Source: Gammaproteobacteria bacterium (GTDB lineage Bacteria; Pseudomonadota; Gammaproteobacteria; Arenicellales; Arenicellaceae). Taken from it: DNA of 7,801 bases. Where the stretch lies: positions 1-7,801 of the forward strand of contig JAUHZM010000145.1 in assembly GCA_030426005.1 (NCBI GenBank). The letters run 5' to 3'. Below, piece by piece: positions 1 through 6,555 of this stretch. The position numbers and the translations under genes were made by a program. How positions within the stretch are numbered: position 1 is the stretch's first letter; every line of letters starts with the position of its first letter. A model generated the notes under the pieces. It searched no databases. It saw only the letters and a list, made by a program, of their open reading frames with translations, and was not told the DNA's origin.

Positions 1-413
1 TGGTTGGCGGCGGACTGGTCATATTGCTCTTACCACGCTTCGCCACCGCGTTGAATGCGTTGTTACTCGGCGAATCCGAAGCACGCCACCTCGGTTTGTC
101 GGTGCAAAAAATCAAGATTCAATTGATATTATTAGTTGCGCTTGGCGTTGGCGTGTCAGTGGCACTCGCTGGTACGATCGCCTTTATCGGCCTTGTGGTA
201 CCGCATATCGTTCGTTTACTGATTGGTCCGGATCATCGTTACCTGTTACCTGCTTCTGCCATTGGTGGCGCGATTCTACTGCTGCTCTCAGACACCGTGG
301 CAAGAACCGCGCTGTCACCGATCGAACTGCCCGTAGGCCTGATTACAGCCTTGCTCGGCGCACCCTTTTTTATCTCGTTATTACGGCACCGTCGCGAGTA
401 TGGAATGGGTTAG
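1..413 (+). CDS. btuC: Cobalamin-type ABC transporter permease, C-terminal part (BtuC/FecCD family)
   Basis: This is the last 136 residues of an inner-membrane permease of the FecCD family, which carries B12, heme or siderophores across the cytoplasmic membrane. The reading frame is open from the left edge (first full codon at base 3), so the start lies outside the window. Visible family features are the LGES..ARHLGLS stretch near the cytoplasmic coupling region, then AGTIAFIGLVVPHIVRLLIG, then a DTVAR segment and the ending ELPVGLITALLGAPFF. Long hydrophobic runs between these fit the last membrane helices. The ATPase gene follows after 4 bases, or overlaps it if an earlier start is used. 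The sequence pattern is at least as close to heme permeases (HmuU) as to E. coli BtuC. The B12 assignment rests mainly on the surrounding cobalamin genes and the BtuF gene downstream. Confidence 0.88.
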   Translation, partial: VGGGLVILLLPRFATALNALLLGESEARHLGLSVQKIKIQLILLVALGVGVSVALAGTIAFIGLVVPHIVRLLIGPDHRYLLPASAIGGAILLLLSDTVARTALSPIELPVGLITALLGAPFFISLLRHRREYGMG

Positions 414-417
414 CCAC

Positions 418-1224
418 ATGCGGATTCTCGAGCTAAATAATGTGTCAATCGCCAAACCGGGCTCTCCCTTGAGTCCGGCATCCGATGCCGCACCGCACCT
501 GCTGGTGGACTCGGTAAGCGCCTGCGTTGAAAGTGGTGAAATCCTCAGCATCATCGGCCCGAACGGTGCGGGCAAATCCACACTACTCAAGGCCATCGCC
601 GGCGATATCGCGTATACCGGCGAGATGAAATTCCACGGCATTGAATCTGAACCGCGCCAGCGAGCCCGGCAGGTCAGCGTGTTGCCACAATTGAGTTTAT
701 TAAATTTTCCATACCGTGTGACGGAAGTCGTTGGCCTGGCTCGCATTCCGCATCAGACTGGGGTTAAACGCGATCATGAGATCATTCAACATGCCCTGCG
801 ATTAATGGACATCGATTATCTGGCGCATCGTTTGTACACGGAGTTATCGGGCGGTGAAAAACAGCGTGTGCAACTGGCCCGAGTCTTGGCGCAAATCTGG
901 GACGCCGAGGACGCTGCACACGGCACGCGGTTATTGTTACTCGATGAACCGACCGCGGCGTTAGATCTTGGGCATCAACAACAGCTGATGCACGCGATTC
1001 AAACCTTTGCGCAGCAAGGCGTCGCTGTGGTGATGGTGCTGCATGATATTAATCTGGCTGCGCATTACTCAGACAAATTGCTGGCCATGCTTTGCAGCCA
1101 GCGTATCGCCTTCGGTAGTCCGCATGACGTGGTACAACCAGAGATTATCAATCGCCTATTCAATATGAATGCGACCGTAATCAATCACCCAGAATCCAAT
1201 TCGCCGATTGTGGTCGGCTGGTAA
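418..1224 (+). CDS. btuD: ABC transporter ATP-binding protein for cobalamin uptake (BtuD; HmuV-like)
   Basis: This is the cytoplasmic ATPase that would drive the adjacent permease, 268 residues from the ATG at 418. The ABC motifs are complete: Walker A GPNGAGKST (47-55), Q-loop Q91 in VLPQ, signature LSGGE (143-147), Walker B LLLLDEP (172-178) and switch histidine H209 in VLHD. NFPYRVTEVV, LARVLAQIW and VLHDINLAAHYSD resemble heme-type HmuV ATPases more than E. coli BtuD, but such ATPases also occur in B12 loci. An in-frame ATG at 400 would add six residues and overlap the permease gene by 14 bases. I prefer 418 because MRILELNNVS matches the usual first beta strand and GGAATGGG (402-409) could serve as a weak ribosome site. 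Residues about 11-27 form a Pro/Ser/Ala-rich insertion where the A-loop aromatic residue normally sits. Confidence 0.88.
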   Translation: MRILELNNVSIAKPGSPLSPASDAAPHLLVDSVSACVESGEILSIIGPNGAGKSTLLKAIAGDIAYTGEMKFHGIESEPRQRARQVSVLPQLSLLNFPYRVTEVVGLARIPHQTGVKRDHEIIQHALRLMDIDYLAHRLYTELSGGEKQRVQLARVLAQIWDAEDAAHGTRLLLLDEPTAALDLGHQQQLMHAIQTFAQQGVAVVMVLHDINLAAHYSDKLLAMLCSQRIAFGSPHDVVQPEIINRLFNMNATVINHPESNSPIVVGW

Positions 1225-1227
1225 AGT

Positions 1228-1755
1228 ATGGGCTCGTCGAAGCATTTAATTCTGGGTGGCGCTCGAAGTGGCAAAAGCCGCTATGCTGAGCAGCTTTGCC
1301 TTTCATTGCAGCAACAGAATCCCAGTTCGGAACTAGTTTATATTGCCACCGCCACGGCAGGTGATGGCGAAATGGCTAACCGCATCGAACAGCATCAGCG
1401 GCGACGCGGACCAGAATGGCGCCTGAATGAATGCACAGTGAACCTCGCTGCCAGCTTGAAAGACACACACAGCGATTCAATTGTGTTGATTGATTGCCTG
1501 ACGCTCTGGCTGAGTAATTGTCTACACCAGCATTGTTGGGACACTGAACGTGTGCGATTCTTGGATTCGCTCGCTCGTTTTACGGGAACCGTCATCATGG
1601 TGAGTAATGAGGTCGGCTCCGGAATCGTCCCGTTAGGACAGCTTACACGCGAATTCGTGGATCAAAGTGGTTGGTTGCATCAAGAACTCGCAAAACAGTG
1701 CAGCAATGTCAACCTAGTGGTAGCCGGACTGCCGCTCAGCTTAAAGCAGTCATGA
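1228..1755 (+). CDS. cobU: Bifunctional adenosylcobinamide kinase / adenosylcobinamide-phosphate guanylyltransferase
   Basis: CobU phosphorylates the aminopropanol arm of adenosylcobinamide and then transfers GMP to it, giving adenosylcobinamide-GDP, the corrinoid substrate of CobS. The 175-residue length matches the family. The P-loop GGARSGKS lies at 10-17. RIEQHQRRRGPEW (52-64) carries H56, which aligns with the histidine that is guanylylated in Salmonella CobU. IDCLTLWLSN (88-97) is the Walker B-like segment. SNEVGSGIVP (126-135) and a closing VVAGLPLSLK are also family hallmarks. The start lies 3 bases after the ATPase stop, with no strong ribosome site, so translation probably depends on ribosomes leaving btuD. 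The end overlaps cbiB by the ATGA tetranucleotide. In alphaproteobacterial nomenclature this protein is CobP. Confidence 0.96.
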   Translation: MGSSKHLILGGARSGKSRYAEQLCLSLQQQNPSSELVYIATATAGDGEMANRIEQHQRRRGPEWRLNECTVNLAASLKDTHSDSIVLIDCLTLWLSNCLHQHCWDTERVRFLDSLARFTGTVIMVSNEVGSGIVPLGQLTREFVDQSGWLHQELAKQCSNVNLVVAGLPLSLKQS

Positions 1756-2708
1756 CGGTCACTACCCTATTGGTTGTCGTCTGCGCCCTACTGTTGGACG
1801 CGCTATTGGGCGAACCACGACGTTGGCACCCATTGGTTGGATTTGGTCGGGTTGCGCATCGTCTGGAGCAGCGACTTAATCGCGCGCCAACCCTGCGGAT
1901 ACGGACCTGCCTTGCTGGGTTTACCAGTATGAGCCTCTTAATTCTGGTGCCATTGCTGCTGACTCTGAGCGTGGCGAACCTACTTGAAGACGTTTCAACT
2001 CACGCACGAAGCCTGTTCGAGGTCGGCATTGTCTATTGGGCGATTGGCCATCAAAGTCTGCGCCAGCATGTATTAGTCGTGTATGACGCACTCAAAAGAG
2101 ACAATCTGACAGAGGCACGAAGCGCTATCGGCATGATCGTCAGTCGCGATACGCAACAGCTAGCACCACACCAGATTAGCGCTGCCGCCATCGAAACCAC
2201 GCTTGAAAATGGCAATGATGCGGTGTTTGGGGTTATTTTCTGGTATCTGCTGGGCGGTCTGCCGATGGTGGTCGTTTATCGCTTAAGCAACACACTGGAT
2301 GCCATGTGGGGTTATCGCACGACGCGATTTGAGTGGTTCGGCAAACCAGCCGCCTTGTTAGATGACCTGTTGAACTTCATTCCCGCGCGCCTGGTTGCCC
2401 TCAGCTACGCGCTGTTGGGAAACTACCAAACTGCAATCACCAGCTGGCGTAGATTTGCACCTTTACTGCCCAGCCCCAATGCTGGACCGGTGATGACGGC
2501 CGGTGCTGGCAGCTTGGATCTTCAATTGGGTGGCGCCACACGCTACCACAATTCTCCAGTATCAAAGCCCGAGTTTGGCGGTACAAAACAACCTCAGCCA
2601 GACGATATTCCACGCGCCCTTGCCTTAGTGACGGGAACGCTCAGATTATGGCTGGCTGTCATCGCGTTACTCGTTGTGGCAGCGACCTTGCTTTCTCGAG
2701 GGTTCTAG
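1752..2708 (+). CDS. cbiB: Adenosylcobinamide-phosphate synthase, integral membrane (CbiB)
   Basis: CbiB joins adenosylcobyric acid with (R)-1-amino-2-propanol phosphate (or ethanolamine phosphate), closing the nucleotide-loop arm at the inner membrane. The product is 318 residues, close to the 319 of Salmonella CbiB. Family hallmarks in order are DALLGEPRRWHPLVGFGR (16-33), SRDTQQL (131-137), ENGNDAVFG (152-160), NTLDAMWGYRTTRF (180-193), LDDLLNFIPARL (203-214) and SPNAGPV (241-247). Hydrophobic segments occur at about 4-18, 61-77, 158-176 and 298-313. The frame is open upstream of 1752 into cobU, but the ATG at 1752 is chosen because it overlaps the cobU stop as ATGA and begins at the usual first helix. 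The ENGNDAVFG and PNAGPV wording is typical of gammaproteobacterial homologues. It is called CobD in the Pseudomonas denitrificans scheme, which must not be confused with the next gene. Confidence 0.96.
   Translation: MTVTTLLVVVCALLLDALLGEPRRWHPLVGFGRVAHRLEQRLNRAPTLRIRTCLAGFTSMSLLILVPLLLTLSVANLLEDVSTHARSLFEVGIVYWAIGHQSLRQHVLVVYDALKRDNLTEARSAIGMIVSRDTQQLAPHQISAAAIETTLENGNDAVFGVIFWYLLGGLPMVVVYRLSNTLDAMWGYRTTRFEWFGKPAALLDDLLNFIPARLVALSYALLGNYQTAITSWRRFAPLLPSPNAGPVMTAGAGSLDLQLGGATRYHNSPVSKPEFGGTKQPQPDDIPRALALVTGTLRLWLAVIALLVVAATLLSRGF
2698..2702 (+). promoter_or_regulatory. Ribosome binding site for cobD
   Basis: GAGGG sits inside the last codons of cbiB, 6 bases before the ATG at 2709. It is one of the few clear Shine-Dalgarno matches in this operon. 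It supports 2709 as the start, directly abutting the cbiB TAG stop. Confidence 0.7.
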
Positions 2709-3761
2709 ATGGTGATTCCGTCGATTAATTCGCAATCGGAGCTACCGGCTCACGGTGGAGACCTTGATCGGGCTATTACGCAGTATGGTGGTCAAATGAC
2801 GGACTGGCTCGACCTGTCTACCGGCATCAGTCCGTGGCCTTATCCACCGCCGGACGTCGAGGCCACGCTTTGGCAGCACCTGCCCCAAGCCCCCAATACA
2901 CTCTGCCAGGCAGCCGCGCGTTACTACGGCTGTGAGGAACTCTATGTGGTGGTCAGTCCGGGTTCACAGCTTGCCATTCGATTGCTGCCTACCCTACTGC
3001 CAAAACCCACAACTGTAGCCATTCCGCTAATTGGGTATCAGGAACATGGCTACGCCTGGCAACGCGCCGGTCATCAAACGCTTCATTATCAAGGCCTAGC
3101 TGAGCTTAACGCATTAGTTGGTAATAAACAGGTGGAGCACGCCGTTGTCATTAACCCGAATAATCCAACTACGGAATATTACCCTACGGTCGCACTTTCG
3201 GATTTAGCCCGCAGGCTAAGTGGCGTCATGCTCGTGGACGAGGCCTTCGCAGACATGGCAACGGCCTCTATGGTCGAATACCTTGATACGAACGAAAACC
3301 TAATAATTCTGCGATCACCGGGAAAGTTTTTTGGTCTCGCTGGCGCGCGAGTTGGTTTCCTCTTGAGTCGCAATCAACTTGCCGACCAGCTAAAGACGCT
3401 GTTGATGCCATGGTCCTTGAGCGCGCCTGCCTGCCATGTGGTTGAAAGCGCTCTGCGAGATTCGGACTGGCAAGCAATGCAGAAACAGAGGATCCAACAA
3501 GCAAGTCAGAAAATGGTTCAACTGTTATCTGTCGTCGTCAAACGCCGCCAGCCAGACCTGGAGTTACGTCCCCAAGCGCTTTTTTGCAGCCTATTCGGCT
3601 CAAAAGAGTCTTTACATGAGTTACACCAAGGCCTAGCCGAACGTAAAATCTGGACCCGTTTAAATACGCCTCAGGAGCCAGTAAGCTGGTTGCGTATTGG
3701 CCTACCAGGATCCGCGCAATCTCGCTTCGAGGCCGCGCTTGATAGCGTGATCAAACAATAA
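2709..3761 (+). CDS. cobD: L-threonine-O-3-phosphate decarboxylase (CobD; PLP-dependent)
   Basis: This cytoplasmic aminotransferase-fold enzyme decarboxylates L-threonine phosphate to (R)-1-amino-2-propanol phosphate, the arm that CbiB attaches. The protein has 350 residues. It shows the family opening HGGDLDRA (15-22) followed by WLDLSTGISPWPYP (33-46), then NPNNPT (149-154), the cofactor-ring aspartate in VDEAF (D177) and the Schiff-base lysine K206 in SPGKFFGLAGARVG. A later arginine in WLRIGLPG is positioned for the substrate carboxylate, as in fold-type I enzymes. HGG plus LDLSTGISP separates it from histidinol-phosphate aminotransferase, its closest relative. Its start abuts the cbiB stop (TAGATG) and has its own GAGGG. 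In Pseudomonas denitrificans nomenclature the homologue is CobC. Confidence 0.94.
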   Translation: MVIPSINSQSELPAHGGDLDRAITQYGGQMTDWLDLSTGISPWPYPPPDVEATLWQHLPQAPNTLCQAAARYYGCEELYVVVSPGSQLAIRLLPTLLPKPTTVAIPLIGYQEHGYAWQRAGHQTLHYQGLAELNALVGNKQVEHAVVINPNNPTTEYYPTVALSDLARRLSGVMLVDEAFADMATASMVEYLDTNENLIILRSPGKFFGLAGARVGFLLSRNQLADQLKTLLMPWSLSAPACHVVESALRDSDWQAMQKQRIQQASQKMVQLLSVVVKRRQPDLELRPQALFCSLFGSKESLHELHQGLAERKIWTRLNTPQEPVSWLRIGLPGSAQSRFEAALDSVIKQ

Positions 3762-3786
3762 CTAGACTGACACTCACTCTGCTGCC

Positions 3787-4824
3787 ATGCATACAAACTC
3801 CGATTGGTTTTATTCCGACTGTCCCAAAATAGACGAACAATGGCTCGACCAGGCACGTCGACACCAAAATTCGCTGACCAAGCCTCCCGGCTCGCTGGGG
3901 AAATTGGAAGCGCTTGCAATTAATTTTTGTGGCTGGCAGTCAACGCTCAAGCCCACCTGTGATCAAGTCCAGATTACCGTATTTGCAGGCGACCATGGCA
4001 TCGCACAGCAAGGTGTGTCGGCGTTTCCTCAGGCCGTGACCGCGCAAATGGTATTAAACTTTTTAGCTGGTGGCGCTGCCATCAGTGTGCTCGCCAAGCA
4101 ATTGAAAGCGCAATTCAATGTGGTCAATTGTGGCGTTGCCGAGGCATTAAGCGACGCACCAGGATTGGTCAACGACCCCATCGCACTGGGCACGCAAGAC
4201 TTCAGTCTCAGACCCGCAATGACGCATGAACAATGCCTCGCGGCGATGGCACTGGGTGCCGCACAAGTGCACGACAGCCAACTGTTTATTGGCGGCGAAA
4301 TGGGCATTGGCAACACCAGCGCCGCGTCAGCGATATTCAGCGTATTGCTCAACCAATCTGCAATGGCGACCGTGGGCCCAGGCACCGGGCTACAGAAAGA
4401 CGGCATAAGCCAGAAACAGCGACTAATCGAGCAATCGATTGAGCTTCACAAGTCGGATATTCACAATGCATTGGATGCGCTTCGATGCCTTGGTGGATTC
4501 GAGATTGCGGCCCTAGTTGGCGCCTATATCCGAAGCGCTCAACGCGGTATACCCGTGCTGGTGGACGGTTTTATCACCACCGCTGCGGCACTAGTTGCCG
4601 TGAAACTCAACCCAAGTGTACGCCACTGGTTGCTTTTCAGCCATCAATCTGCCGAGCCAGCCCACCGGGCGGCGCTAGAATCTATGTCAGCGAGAGCGTT
4701 GTTGGCTTTAGACATGCGTCTTGGTGAAGGTAGTGGCGCTGCGATGGCCGTCCCGATAATTCAGAGCGCGCTTCGCCTGCACAATGACATGGCAACCTTT
4801 CAACAAGCTGGCGTAAGTCAGTAA
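3787..4824 (+). CDS. cobT: Nicotinate-nucleotide:dimethylbenzimidazole phosphoribosyltransferase
   Basis: CobT transfers ribose phosphate from nicotinate mononucleotide to the lower-ligand base (5,6-dimethylbenzimidazole or another base), giving alpha-ribazole phosphate for CobS. The product is 345 residues, a normal family length. Visible motifs are LTKPPGSLGKLE (30-41), AGDHGI (67-72), GEMGIGNTSAA (170-180), GPGTGL (197-202) and LGEGSGAA near the C-terminus. E314 in that last motif corresponds to the catalytic base, Glu317 of Salmonella CobT. The gene follows cobD after 25 bases (3762-3786), the longest gap in the operon. That gap shows no convincing ribosome site, promoter or hairpin. The ATG at 3787 is preferred because the DQARRHQNSLTKPPGSLGKLE region then starts at the expected distance from the N-terminus. 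Confidence 0.96.
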   Translation: MHTNSDWFYSDCPKIDEQWLDQARRHQNSLTKPPGSLGKLEALAINFCGWQSTLKPTCDQVQITVFAGDHGIAQQGVSAFPQAVTAQMVLNFLAGGAAISVLAKQLKAQFNVVNCGVAEALSDAPGLVNDPIALGTQDFSLRPAMTHEQCLAAMALGAAQVHDSQLFIGGEMGIGNTSAASAIFSVLLNQSAMATVGPGTGLQKDGISQKQRLIEQSIELHKSDIHNALDALRCLGGFEIAALVGAYIRSAQRGIPVLVDGFITTAAALVAVKLNPSVRHWLLFSHQSAEPAHRAALESMSARALLALDMRLGEGSGAAMAVPIIQSALRLHNDMATFQQAGVSQ

Positions 4825-4828
4825 CTCT

Positions 4829-4837
4829 AGAGGTGAG
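4829..4837 (+). promoter_or_regulatory. Ribosome binding site for btuF
   Basis: AGAGGTGAG lies between the cobT stop and the btuF ATG at 4841, with about 7 bases between AGAGG and the start. It is the strongest Shine-Dalgarno match in the window. It suggests btuF is translated independently of, and perhaps more strongly than, its neighbours, which would suit a binding protein needed in excess over the transporter core. Confidence 0.75.
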
Positions 4838-4840
4838 TTA

Positions 4841-5755
4841 ATGCGATTTATATTCTTGATCAGCACCCTATTTCTTGTCGCCTGTCAGCCAGCGTCGGAA
4901 CCCAACGATTCGGTTACGCTCGACACCAGCGTTAGCGTGGTAGATTTCAGCGGCGCCACCGTTACCTTGCAGGCACCAGCTGAACGTATTATCTCACTTG
5001 CGCCGCATATTGCCGAGAACGTCTACTCAGCTGGCGCCGGAGATAAATTGATTGGAGTGGTGTCCTACAGTGATTACCCCGCAGCGGTCAAGGACTTACC
5101 GCTGGTAGGCGGCTACGCCAGCATCAACGTGGAAAAGATCATTGAATTGCAACCTGACTTGATCATTGGTTGGGAGTCCGGCAATTCAAGCGCAAGTATC
5201 AAACAGCTACAGACCTTGGGGTACCCGGTTTACATTGATCAACCAGACACGCTCACGGATGTGGCCAGATCAATTAAGGACATCGGTTTGCTCAGTGGTA
5301 CGAGTCATATTGCGATACCGGCCGCGGATGATTTTTTACTTAATATCAACAAGATAGAAGATAATTATAAAGCGAAATCCAAATTAAAAACCTTCTATCA
5401 GGTGTGGAATGACCCCTTACAAACCATCAATGGCACGCACATTATCAGCGACGCAATCGCGCTCTGTGGCGGCATTAACATCTACGCTGACGAACCGGTG
5501 ATTGCGCCGGTGATCAACATCGAGTCGATTCTGGAACGCAACCCAGATGCGATTATCGCCAGCGGGATGTCGAGCGCTCGCCCAGATTGGTTAGACGAAT
5601 GGTATGACTGGCCAAGTCTCACAGCGGTGCAACGCGACCATCTATTTTTCGTGGACCCAGACCATATTCAACGCCACACGGTTCGGATATTGCTCGGAAT
5701 CGAAGCAATCTGCCACCAATTGGATTCAGTTCGCGCGAGCGCTCAGCAACCGTGA
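4841..5755 (+). CDS. btuF: Cobalamin-binding lipoprotein of the B12 ABC importer (BtuF)
   Basis: This is a class III substrate-binding protein (Peripla_BP_2 fold) that captures cobalamin or cobinamide outside the inner membrane and delivers it to the permease. It has 304 residues. The N-terminus MRFIFLISTLFLVAC is a lipoprotein signal with lipobox LVAC, so the mature protein would start at lipidated C15. The +2 residue is Q, which under the E. coli rule does not signal inner-membrane retention. SYSDYP (75-80) and IELQPDLIIGW (101-111) match E. coli BtuF closely. E59 and E228 occupy the places of the two glutamates by which E. coli BtuF docks onto BtuC arginines. VWNDPLQTING (188-198) and ALCGGINIYAD (207-217) are further BtuF hallmarks. 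The gene lies between cobT and cobS, apart from the permease and ATPase genes, and overlaps cobS by GTGA. Confidence 0.93.
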   Translation: MRFIFLISTLFLVACQPASEPNDSVTLDTSVSVVDFSGATVTLQAPAERIISLAPHIAENVYSAGAGDKLIGVVSYSDYPAAVKDLPLVGGYASINVEKIIELQPDLIIGWESGNSSASIKQLQTLGYPVYIDQPDTLTDVARSIKDIGLLSGTSHIAIPAADDFLLNINKIEDNYKAKSKLKTFYQVWNDPLQTINGTHIISDAIALCGGINIYADEPVIAPVINIESILERNPDAIIASGMSSARPDWLDEWYDWPSLTAVQRDHLFFVDPDHIQRHTVRILLGIEAICHQLDSVRASAQQP

Positions 5756-6555
5756 GCGAATTGTTACCGGCCTATTGGCAACGGATTTTAGCTGCGTTTA
5801 TGTTCGCCACTCGACTCCGGCTCCCCGTAATCGACCGACTTGAACCGACGGCACATCAATCGTTTCGACCTTTTATGCCATTGGTTGGTTGGTTCGTTGG
5901 TGCGCTGGGCGCATTGGTGTTCATTCTCGCCAACGCCGTGTTCCATAATACAGCCATCGCCGTCGTGTTATCGATTGCCGCAACTATCCTACTCACTGGT
6001 GCCTTACATGAGGATGGCTTGGCGGATTCCTGTGATGCGTTTGGCGGTCACGTGACGCGTGACAGAGCTTTGACCATCATGAAAGACAGCCGAGTTGGTA
6101 CTTACGGCATGTGCGGCCTGGTGCTTGTCTTATTGCTCAAGTACCTGACTCTGTCATCGATCGCGCAAAACAGCCCGACCTGGCTCTTTATTATCATCTA
6201 CATTGGTGCACACGCGCTGAGCCGAAGCTTGGCCATACGAACCAGTTGGCGACTGCGCTATGCTTCATCATCATCCGACAGCAAATCCGAAGTTGCGGTT
6301 AGCTATTACCTTACGCAACAGGACAAGGTAATTTGCGTGTGCCTTGGGCTAGCGCCGGTCCTGGTGCTTGCTAGCATTGATATTTGGCTTGCTTTTGGCG
6401 CCGTGGCTTTAGCGGTGTTCGCTAGCTGGCGTATGCAGTCTTTGAGTCAGCAACGCATCCAGGGGTATACGGGCGACGTACTGGGTGCCATTCAACAGGT
6501 ATCTGAACTGGGATTTTATCTTGGTGCACTGGCTTTCATGGTGCCTACGGCGTGA
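5752..6555 (+). CDS. cobS: Adenosylcobinamide-GDP ribazoletransferase (cobalamin synthase)
   Basis: CobS is an integral inner-membrane enzyme that condenses adenosylcobinamide-GDP with alpha-ribazole phosphate (or alpha-ribazole), forming adenosylcobalamin phosphate and releasing GMP. The product is 267 residues, slightly longer than E. coli CobS (247). Motifs include GALHEDGLADSCDAFGG (83-99), whose acidic residues are proposed to bind metal, IMKDSRVGTYG (109-119), and GYTGDVLGAIQQVSEL (238-253). Hydrophobic helices are visible at about 43-65, 68-83, 118-134, 145-160, 192-210 and 212-225. The start is GTG at 5752, overlapping the btuF TGA as GTGA. It is chosen because the protein then begins ELLPAYWQRILAAFMFATRLRLP, a normal CobS N-terminus. 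Residues 171-180 are a short polar Ser/Lys-rich loop. Confidence 0.95.
   Translation: MSELLPAYWQRILAAFMFATRLRLPVIDRLEPTAHQSFRPFMPLVGWFVGALGALVFILANAVFHNTAIAVVLSIAATILLTGALHEDGLADSCDAFGGHVTRDRALTIMKDSRVGTYGMCGLVLVLLLKYLTLSSIAQNSPTWLFIIIYIGAHALSRSLAIRTSWRLRYASSSSDSKSEVAVSYYLTQQDKVICVCLGLAPVLVLASIDIWLAFGAVALAVFASWRMQSLSQQRIQGYTGDVLGAIQQVSELGFYLGALAFMVPTA

Noticed and set aside
381..746. Antisense open frame of 121 residues
   Set aside because: It lies wholly opposite the permease end and the ATPase gene, whose motifs are unambiguous. Its translation shows no recognisable domain and it has no operon context.
1671..1751. N-terminal extension of cbiB by 27 residues into cobU
   Set aside because: The extension reads as the out-of-frame shadow of the cobU end and is hydrophilic and basic. 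The ATG at 1752 gives the family length of 318 and the ATGA coupling.
2709..3761. Histidinol-phosphate aminotransferase as the identity of this gene
   Set aside because: The fold is shared, but HGGDLD, LDLSTGISP and SPGKFFGLAGARVG, together with the B12 gene context, fit threonine-phosphate decarboxylase better.
3762..3786. Promoter or attenuator between cobD and cobT
   Set aside because: The 25-base gap is too short for both promoter boxes. It contains no hairpin or convincing signal, so it is most likely a simple spacer within one transcript.
4029..4406. Antisense open frame of 125 residues opposite cobT
   Set aside because: It is a Cys/Ala/Pro-rich shadow produced by the codon pattern of cobT. 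No start signal or domain was seen.
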